NCBI RefSeq assembly: GCF_018131105.1
Contig: NZ_JAFCJI010000001.1
Location: forward strand, 124,001 to 188,000
DNA: 64,000 bases
Source of the DNA: Bradyrhizobium manausense
GTDB lineage: Bacteria > Pseudomonadota > Alphaproteobacteria > Rhizobiales > Xanthobacteraceae
Direction: 5' to 3'
The notes below the pieces were generated by a model. It did no database searches. It saw nothing but the letters and a program-made list of their open reading frames with translations, and was not told the DNA's origin. Positions 58,816 through 64,000 of the stretch are shown here, piece after piece. The position numbers and the translations under genes are program-made. The number at the start of each line of letters is the position of its first letter. Position 1 is the stretch's first letter.

Positions 58816-58840
58816 ACATATGCTCAATTTGAGTATATAT
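58816..58840. promoter_or_regulatory. nadABC operator 1 (CTCA-N3-TGAG palindrome)
   Basis: The core is ATATGCTCA-ATT-TGAGTATAT, a nearly perfect dyad centred at 58828, 33 bp upstream of the nadA start. A second copy follows at 58899. The DNA is AT-rich in a GC-rich genome. Candidate regulators are NadQ or another NAD-sensing repressor; attribution is inference. Confidence 0.68.
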
Positions 58841-58887
58841 GGAGCCTGAGAAATCCGGCCGAGTGGCCGGGTGAATTTCGTCAGCCC

Positions 58888-58910
58888 TATATGCTCAGTC
58901 TGAGTAGATC
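58888..58910. promoter_or_regulatory. nadABC operator 2 (CTCA-N3-TGAG palindrome)
   Basis: TATATGCTCA-GTC-TGAGTAGAT centred at 58899, 71 bp (close to seven helical turns) from operator 1. It shares the CTCA-N3-TGAG core and the ATATG left flank. Confidence 0.62.
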
Positions 58911-59129
58911 GAAGATATCACGGCATTGAGGGGACCGCTAGGGCCCCTTGCACACATTCCCGTCAAGTCAGCCGCCCGCGTGAGGGCGCCGCGATGAAAC
59001 GCAATGCTCCCGCGCCAGCTCCTCGTGGAACGCAATCACTTTTGGCTTTGGATTTTCATGCATCTGCATTAAACGCCTAGGCTGCGGTCGAGGATTTGAA
59101 GGGACCGCCAGCGACGGATGAGGAACACC

Positions 59130-60380
59130 ATGTCGATCCCAGCGGGCGAATTCGCGCCGTCACGTTCGTCCAATTGGCGAACGCCGGCCGTCATTATCCT
59201 CTGCGGCTGTGCGATCGGTATGCTCGGCTTTGGCCCGCGCTCTGCGCTGGGCTTCTTCGTGCAGCCGATGAGCCACGAATTCGCCTGGGGTCGCGACGTG
59301 TTTGGCCTCGCCATCGCCTTTCAGAATCTGTTGTGGGGATTGGGCCAGCCTTTCGCCGGCGCGGTCGCAGATCGCTTCGGCCTGTACCGGGTGATGTGCG
59401 TCGGTGCGCTGCTCTACGCCGGCGGTCTCCTGCTGATGCGCTACTCCTCGACGCCGCTGTCGCTCAACATCGGCGCCGGCGTGATGGTCGGCTTCGGTCT
59501 AGCCGGCTGTTCGTTCAACCTGGTGCTGTCGGCGTTCACGAAACTTCTGCCGGCCGAGAAGCGTGGCCTCGCGCTGGGCGCGGGCACCGCGGCGGGCTCG
59601 CTCGGCCAATTTCTGTTCGCGCCGATCGGCGTGGCCCTGATCGACAATTTTGGTTGGCAGCAGACGCTCACTGTGTTCGGCTTCCTGATGCTGCTCATCA
59701 TCCCACTCGCGCTGGCGATCTCCACGCCGCCGGTGACGAGCACCGCCAGCGCAGCGCCTGCCGATGAGCAAACCATCACCAAGGCGCTCGCCGAAGCCTT
59801 CGGCCATCGCTCCTATGTGCTGCTGGTGCTGGGCTTCTTCACCTGCGGCTTCCAGCTTGCTTTCATCACCGTGCATCTGCCGGCGTTCCTGGTGGACCGC
59901 GGCATTTCGGCGCAAACCGGCGGCTGGGTGATTGCGGCGATCGGCCTGTTCAACATCATGGGCTCGCTCAGCGTCGGATATCTCCAGAACTCGCTGCCGA
60001 AGCGCTACATCCTCTCCACCATCTATTTCACACGTGCGCTGACGACGTTGGCCTTCATCTCGTTCCCGATTACGCCGTTCTCGGCAATCGCATTCGGTGC
60101 GGTGTCGGGCCTGACCTGGTTGTCGACCGTGCCGCCGACCTCGTCGCTGGTGGCCCTGATGTTCGGCACGCGCTGGCTGGCCACGCTCTATGGCTTCGCG
60201 TTCGTCAGCCATCAGGTCGGGGGCTTCCTTGGCGTCTGGCTCGGTGGCATCGTGTTCGAGAAGTTCGGTTCCTATACGCCGATCTGGTGGCTCTCGATCC
60301 TGTTCGGCGTGCTCTCGGCGTTGATCAATCTCCCGATCGTGGAGAAGCCGGTCGCACGGGCGGTTGCGCAGCCTGCCTGA
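59130..60380 (+). CDS. MFS transporter
   Basis: 416 residues with twelve predicted membrane helices. The second-loop motif is [12 protein letters not shown] (MFS signature G-x3-D-R). The region [25 protein letters not shown] after helix 1 is typical of the OFA/monocarboxylate-like group. The substrate is unknown. GAGGAA lies 5 nt upstream of the ATG at 59130; an ATG at 59118 is in frame too. It is divergent from nadABC and could share its operator region, so a nicotinate or NAD-precursor carrier is possible but speculative. Confidence 0.88.
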   Translation: MSIPAGEFAPSRSSNWRTPAVIILCGCAIGMLGFGPRSALGFFVQPMSHEFAWGRDVFGLAIAFQNLLWGLGQPFAGAVADRFGLYRVMCVGALLYAGGLLLMRYSSTPLSLNIGAGVMVGFGLAGCSFNLVLSAFTKLLPAEKRGLALGAGTAAGSLGQFLFAPIGVALIDNFGWQQTLTVFGFLMLLIIPLALAISTPPVTSTASAAPADEQTITKALAEAFGHRSYVLLVLGFFTCGFQLAFITVHLPAFLVDRGISAQTGGWVIAAIGLFNIMGSLSVGYLQNSLPKRYILSTIYFTRALTTLAFISFPITPFSAIAFGAVSGLTWLSTVPPTSSLVALMFGTRWLATLYGFAFVSHQVGGFLGVWLGGIVFEKFGSYTPIWWLSILFGVLSALINLPIVEKPVARAVAQPA

Positions 60381-60420
60381 TCGGCTAAACATCCCTGTCA
60401 AACAAGTCAGGGAGTTTGCT

Positions 60421-61407
60421 GTGGCCACGTTCAAGGCGATCCGGATCGACAAGGCCGACAAGGGCACCACCGTTGCGCTTACGCAGCTCGACGAAGCCGA
60501 ACTGATGGATGGCGACGTCACCGTGCGCGTGGAATGGTCGACGCTGAATTACAAGGACGGCCTCGCGCTGACCGGCAAGGCTCCCGTGGTGCGCCGCTTC
60601 CCGATGATCGCCGGCATCGATTTCGCCGGCACGGTCGAAGCCTCATCACACCCGCAATGGAAGGCGGGCGACAAGGTCGTTTGCACCGGTTGGGGCATGG
60701 GCGAGACCCATCTCGGCGCCTACGCCGAGAAGGCGCGGGTGAAGGGCGACTGGCTGGTCGCGCTGCCGCAGGGCCTGTCGGCGCGCGATGCCATGGCGAT
60801 CGGCACCGCCGGGTTTACCGCGATGCTCTCCGTGCTGGCGCTGGAGAAGCAGGGCGTCTCGCCGAAGAGCGGCCCGGTGGTCGTGACCGGCGCAGCCGGC
60901 GGCGTCGGCTCGGTCGCAACCGCCGTGCTGTCCCGGCTCGGTTACCACGTCATCGCCTCGACCGGCCGCACCTCCGAGGCCGACTACTTGAAGAGCCTTG
61001 GCGCCACCGAGGTGATCGACCGCAACGAATTGTCGGCGCCGGCCAAGCCTCTGGCCAAGGAGCGTTGGGCGGGCGGCGTCGACAGCGTCGGCTCGACCAC
61101 GCTCGCGAATCTGCTGTCGATGACCAGGTACGGCGGCGCCATCGCCGCCTGCGGTCTCGCCGCCGGCATGGACCTGCCGTCTTCTGTCGCACCCTTCATT
61201 TTGCGTGGGGTGTGCCTTCTCGGCATCGATTCCGTGATGTGTCCGATCGAGCCGCGAAAAGCCGCCTGGCAGCGCCTGGCCTCCGATCTGGATCGGACGA
61301 AACTATCTGAAATCATTACGGAAATTTCGCTCGACCAAGTTCCGGAATGGGGTGCGAAAATCCTCGCCGGCCAGGTCCGAGGCCGCATCGTGGTAAAAAT
61401 TGTCTAA
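60421..61407 (+). CDS. AcuI-like NADPH-dependent acrylyl-CoA reductase (MDR family)
   Basis: 328 residues of the zinc-independent medium-chain dehydrogenase family (YhdH/AcuI). [14 protein letters not shown] near the start, [14 protein letters not shown] Rossmann motif ([16 protein letters not shown]) and [13 protein letters not shown] near the end match. It reduces acrylyl-CoA or related enones. The GTG start at 60421 has GGGAG 6 nt upstream. Follows the MFS gene by 40 nt. Confidence 0.9.
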   Translation: MATFKAIRIDKADKGTTVALTQLDEAELMDGDVTVRVEWSTLNYKDGLALTGKAPVVRRFPMIAGIDFAGTVEASSHPQWKAGDKVVCTGWGMGETHLGAYAEKARVKGDWLVALPQGLSARDAMAIGTAGFTAMLSVLALEKQGVSPKSGPVVVTGAAGGVGSVATAVLSRLGYHVIASTGRTSEADYLKSLGATEVIDRNELSAPAKPLAKERWAGGVDSVGSTTLANLLSMTRYGGAIAACGLAAGMDLPSSVAPFILRGVCLLGIDSVMCPIEPRKAAWQRLASDLDRTKLSEIITEISLDQVPEWGAKILAGQVRGRIVVKIV

Positions 61408-61420
61408 CGGCGTTCAGACT

Positions 61421-61469
61421 TTACCAACCAAGCTGCTTCAATGTCGCCTTGGTTAGTATGGTAAGCAGC
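61421..61469 (+). ncRNA. Candidate structured leader or terminator upstream of the secreted protein gene
   Basis: AACCAAG (61426-61432) pairs with CTTGGTT (61448-61454), flanked by TTACC/GGTAA. A second possible stem pairs GCTGCTT (61432-61438) with AAGCAGC (61463-61469), mutually exclusive or pseudoknotted. No T-run follows. It lies 14 nt after the AcuI-like gene and about 50 nt before the next start. It may be a rho-independent end of the former, a leader of the latter, or chance. Confidence 0.4.
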
Positions 61470-61519
61470 GGGTAAAGAGATAAGGCATCGCCCGCTGCGG
61501 GGTTGGTTCGGAGTTGAAC

Positions 61520-62128
61520 ATGCTTGCGCGTATTGTGTTGGGGGCTGTTACGGCGGCAGCGACGTTGGCGCCGGCCATTGCAGGAAGCATGAACGCCGAC
61601 GAGGCGCGGCGCTTCGTGGCGGGCAAGGTGTTCGCGTTCACCTGTTTCGACGGCACCCGCGGTGCGGGCCGTATCCTCGATGATCTCGGCGCAGCCGGCG
61701 CGGTGCAATTCTCGGGTTCAGGTCCGGTCAAACACCTCCGCCTGCCTGGCAACACCCTCCAGATCCGCGGCCAGAGCGTGTGCGCCTCGATCAAGGGCAT
61801 TCCGTTCGAGCCTTGTTTCAACCTGGAAAAGACCGACGACCGCAGCTTCCGCGGTTCGGTCTCGGGCATGGGCTTTGCCTATTGCGACTTCCACCATCAG
61901 GGGGGCAATCAGATGCTGATGGCGCGCGCCGTTGCACGGCCGCGTTCGCTGCGGGCACCTCAGCAGACCGGTTCGGTCAATACTTCGAGCACCGAGGTCG
62001 CCGCGCGCGTCGAGACGCCGCGGGTCGAGAGCAGCCAGATCGAGCCGGTGAAGTCGGTAGTCAGGTCCGAACCCAAATCCGAATCGAAGAACGAAGGTCC
62101 GCTCGAGCTGCGTCGCTCGACCGAGTGA
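61520..62128 (+). CDS. Hypothetical exported protein
   Basis: 202 residues. A signal peptide (MLARIVLGAVTAAATLAPAIA) precedes a mature domain with four Cys (FTCFDGT, VCASIKG, PCFNLEK, YCDFHH) that could form two disulfides. A disordered Ser/Glu/Thr-rich tail ends ELRRSTE. GGAG lies 6 nt upstream of the ATG at 61520; the TTG at 61514 is less likely. Not recognised. Similar proteins occur in Bradyrhizobium. Confidence 0.72.
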   Translation: MLARIVLGAVTAAATLAPAIAGSMNADEARRFVAGKVFAFTCFDGTRGAGRILDDLGAAGAVQFSGSGPVKHLRLPGNTLQIRGQSVCASIKGIPFEPCFNLEKTDDRSFRGSVSGMGFAYCDFHHQGGNQMLMARAVARPRSLRAPQQTGSVNTSSTEVAARVETPRVESSQIEPVKSVVRSEPKSESKNEGPLELRRSTE

Positions 62129-62293
62129 TTTCGGGCGCAAGGCTGGGCGCGTAATTTACCCGCCTTTGACGAATGCATCGGACGCGAAGCCGCACTGCCG
62201 TATTCATACGGCGTGCGGTTTTTATGCCTTGGTAGCGACTGGCGCCCCAGCCTTGGGTACGGCCGGGGGGCGGCCCTATGCAAGGGTTCAAAA

Positions 62294-62560
62294 ATGTCGC
62301 TGTATTTCTTCCGCATCAGCACTGGCCGTTATTCCGGCGCTGCCGATCAGCCGTACGAATTCGAGGATCGCGCCGCCGCGTGGACCGAGATGACCGAGGT
62401 CTGCGCCAATCTGCTCGGCAGCATCGCGCGCAACCTGAAGCCGAATGCGAATTGGAGCATGGAGCTGCTCGACGACGACAAGAAGCCGGTCTTTCGCATC
62501 AGTCTTGTCGGAGAGACCCTGTGTTGCGCCGACTCAAGCGCAGATGCGGACGAGTGTTGA
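62294..62560 (+). CDS. DUF6894-family small protein
   Basis: 88 residues. MSLYFFRISTGRYSGAADQPYEFEDRAAAW at the N-terminus (region 1-30) is the DUF6894 pattern common in Bradyrhizobium, with ANLLGSIARNLKPN and VFRISLVGE later. The product is cytoplasmic, function unknown. The start is set at the first in-frame ATG with the family N-terminus; no clear ribosome binding site. Confidence 0.75.
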   Translation: MSLYFFRISTGRYSGAADQPYEFEDRAAAWTEMTEVCANLLGSIARNLKPNANWSMELLDDDKKPVFRISLVGETLCCADSSADADEC

Positions 62561-62669
62561 GGAAGGCGGCCCCGCGGCCTGACCGCGCCATTCCCCAGAA
62601 CGACATCAGCATGTAACCGCCGCGCGGCAGCTGCGCCAGCATATTGCGGCGCCGCAACGAATGCGGCGC

Positions 62670-62681
62670 AAGGTTAACCTT
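62670..62681. promoter_or_regulatory. Perfect 12-bp palindrome AAGGTTAACCTT upstream of the chemoreceptor
   Basis: A perfect 12-bp dyad 91-102 bp before the MCP start. It includes TTAACC, the half-site of CtrA. No partner TTAA at the right distance was found, so a CtrA role is not supported; another dimeric regulator may bind. Confidence 0.4.
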
Positions 62682-62771
62682 CCGGAAAAGCGACGCAGGC
62701 ATGATCCCGCAATATTTCGGGGCGTTGAATCGCCCCTCTGTATTGCGTCTTGAACGTTTTGGAGCACATGC

Positions 62772-64000
62772 ATGAGCGGCCTTCCTATCCGCCTGACCCA
62801 CAAGGTGATGGCGATCGGGCTCTTCGGTCTCGTCGGCTTGGTGGCCTTCGGCGCAATCTATGAAATCGGCAGCCTCTCCCAGGACGCCTCCCGTGAGGTG
62901 GCCAACCGCGCCCGCGCGATCGCCGACCTCAACAAGCAGCTCTCGATCGAGATGCTGGAAGCCCGCCGCAACGAGAAGAATTTTCAGCAGCGCCACAACG
63001 AGAGTTACGCCAAGGCGCATGCCGAGTTGATCGGGCCGATCAATCGCGATTTCGATGAGATCGAACGGCTGATGGCGGGCGGCGGTATGGTCGCCCTGTC
63101 CGACAAGACCAGGCAGGCCCAGGAGAGCTTTAGGCGTTACACCGCGGATTTCAACGCGCTGGTTGCTGCTGAAAAGAAGCTCGGGCTGAATGAGACGCTC
63201 GGCCTCTCCGACTCGCTCCGCACTGCTGTGCATGACATCGAAGCGAAGCTGAAGGAGGTCGACGATCCCAGGTCGACGAGCTGGATGCTGATGATGCGCC
63301 GGTACGAAATGAACTTCATGCTGCAGCGCGATCCCAAATACATAGTCGAGGTGAAGAAGGCGGCCGAAGAATTCGCCAACGCGATCGAGGTCGTCGCAGT
63401 CCCGACGGCGGTGATGAACGACATTACGGCCAAGCTCCAGAAATACCAGTCCGAGTTCGCCGCCTGGGCCGAGACCGCACAACAAAGTTCCGCGCTCGAC
63501 GCCGCCATGATGAAGACGTTTCGCGAGCTTGAGCCTGTGATGGTCGACGTGCGGACCACCGTCGATGCCATGTACAGGCGGGCCGACGCCGCCGAAGCTG
63601 CGACCCGCGAAGCCGTCCGGTTCTGGATGATGATGGCCTTCGGCATAACCGTCGTCGTTCTCGCCGCGGTCGGCTTTCTGCTCGGACGCTCGATCTCCAA
63701 GGCGCTGTCCGGCATGGTCGATGCCATGACGCGGCTTGCGCGCGGCGAGCTCTCGATTGCCGTTCCTGGCATAGGACGCAAGGACGAGATCGGCGAGATG
63801 GCGGCCGCGGTCGAGGTGTTCCGGACCAACATGACGGAGGCCGACAGGCTTCGGGCCGAGCAGGCGGAGGCCGACACGCGACGTCGTGCCCAACGCAAAT
63901 CGGACATGAAACGGCTCGCAGATGATTTCGAAGGCGCAGTCGGCGAGATCATCGAGACCGTCTCGTCGGCGGCAACCGAACTCGAAGCCTCGTCCAACAC
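62772..64000 (+). CDS. Methyl-accepting chemotaxis protein, N-terminal part
   Basis: 409 residues are visible; the frame continues past the window end. Membrane helix 1 spans about 10-32 and helix 2 about 283-305. Between them lies an all-helical bimodular (HBM) sensor with the two hallmark EARRNEKNF (62-71) and MMRRYEMNFML (174-184) repeats. A HAMP domain (about 306-358) and the start of the signalling coiled coil (ADDFEGAVGEIIETVSSAA) follow. HBM receptors sense small molecules such as TCA acids. GGAG is 7 nt upstream. The signalling tip lies outside the window. Confidence 0.92.
   Translation, partial: MSGLPIRLTHKVMAIGLFGLVGLVAFGAIYEIGSLSQDASREVANRARAIADLNKQLSIEMLEARRNEKNFQQRHNESYAKAHAELIGPINRDFDEIERLMAGGGMVALSDKTRQAQESFRRYTADFNALVAAEKKLGLNETLGLSDSLRTAVHDIEAKLKEVDDPRSTSWMLMMRRYEMNFMLQRDPKYIVEVKKAAEEFANAIEVVAVPTAVMNDITAKLQKYQSEFAAWAETAQQSSALDAAMMKTFRELEPVMVDVRTTVDAMYRRADAAEAATREAVRFWMMMAFGITVVVLAAVGFLLGRSISKALSGMVDAMTRLARGELSIAVPGIGRKDEIGEMAAAVEVFRTNMTEADRLRAEQAEADTRRRAQRKSDMKRLADDFEGAVGEIIETVSSAATELEASSN

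Larger units (their letters stand above)
58796..59129. other. 334-bp divergent intergenic region
   Basis: Between nadA and the MFS gene. It holds the two operators at 58818 and 58891. The remaining 200 bp show no gene. A short GC-rich inverted repeat around 58929-58950 has no T-run. Confidence 0.55.

Noticed and set aside
58921..58955. Short GC-rich inverted repeat as nadABC or MFS terminator
   Set aside because: It has mismatches in the stem and no T-run in either direction, and lies in a divergent promoter region.

Overview
This 64 kb window looks like core chromosome of a Bradyrhizobium-type alphaproteobacterium (Bradyrhizobiaceae/Nitrobacteraceae). The reasons are high GC with long antisense shadow ORFs, a CcrM-type GANTC methyltransferase, family-typical small proteins (DUF1236, DUF3096, DUF6894, DUF2007), alphaproteobacterial gene blocks, and many extragenic palindromic repeats between genes. 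I see no rRNA, tRNA, CRISPR array, prophage or insertion sequence. The genus call is inference from sequence style, not a database match.

Layout. 1-9.7 kb is a minus-strand run: dciA, dsbA-like, smc, Rsm22-like, lemA, an M48 protease and two ParA/MinD-type ATPases. mutY is divergent at 9.9 kb. 11-16.5 kb holds a diguanylate cyclase, a thioesterase, a flavin monooxygenase, a GST and a LysR regulator. 16.5-20.3 kb holds an NTF2-like gene and then a heme oxygenase-bacteriophytochrome operon preceded by an exact GGAAC-N16-CGTT (EcfG general stress) promoter match. 20.3-29.1 kb has a GST, ccrM with a CtrA-like box and clustered GANTC sites, a zinc peptidase, moaB, a MarR-GNAT fusion with a double operator, a glycosyltransferase, an RMD1 protein, a radical SAM protein and a VOC protein. 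29.2-37.9 kb has rnhB, a GT39-like membrane protein, a family-4-like uracil-DNA glycosylase lacking cluster cysteines, ETF-QO, an exported TPR protein and ispE. 37.9-42 kb has a hydrolase, a small His/Trp-rich secreted protein, a LysE exporter and an hxlR-fabF-like pair. 42.4-53.3 kb has polyprenyl synthase, DUF2007, a TrmN6-like methylase, an S49 peptidase, glyQ-glyS, two small genes and ppdK with a histone-like tail. 53.7-64 kb has a SleB-type hydrolase, nadABC behind twin palindromic operators, an MFS transporter, an AcuI-like reductase, small proteins and a chemoreceptor cut by the window end.

How genes work together. Heme oxygenase makes the biliverdin chromophore for the translationally coupled bacteriophytochrome, whose output is an HWE-type kinase plus receiver; the EcfG-type promoter suggests a link between red/far-red light and the general stress response. 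nadABC encodes de novo NAD synthesis under probable feedback repression. ccrM carries sequence marks of cell-cycle control. glyQ/glyS, ppdK, ispE, polyprenyl synthase, smc, mutY, rnhB and dciA are housekeeping. Three small ORFs below the usual size cutoff are listed, one of them (DUF3096) with good confidence.
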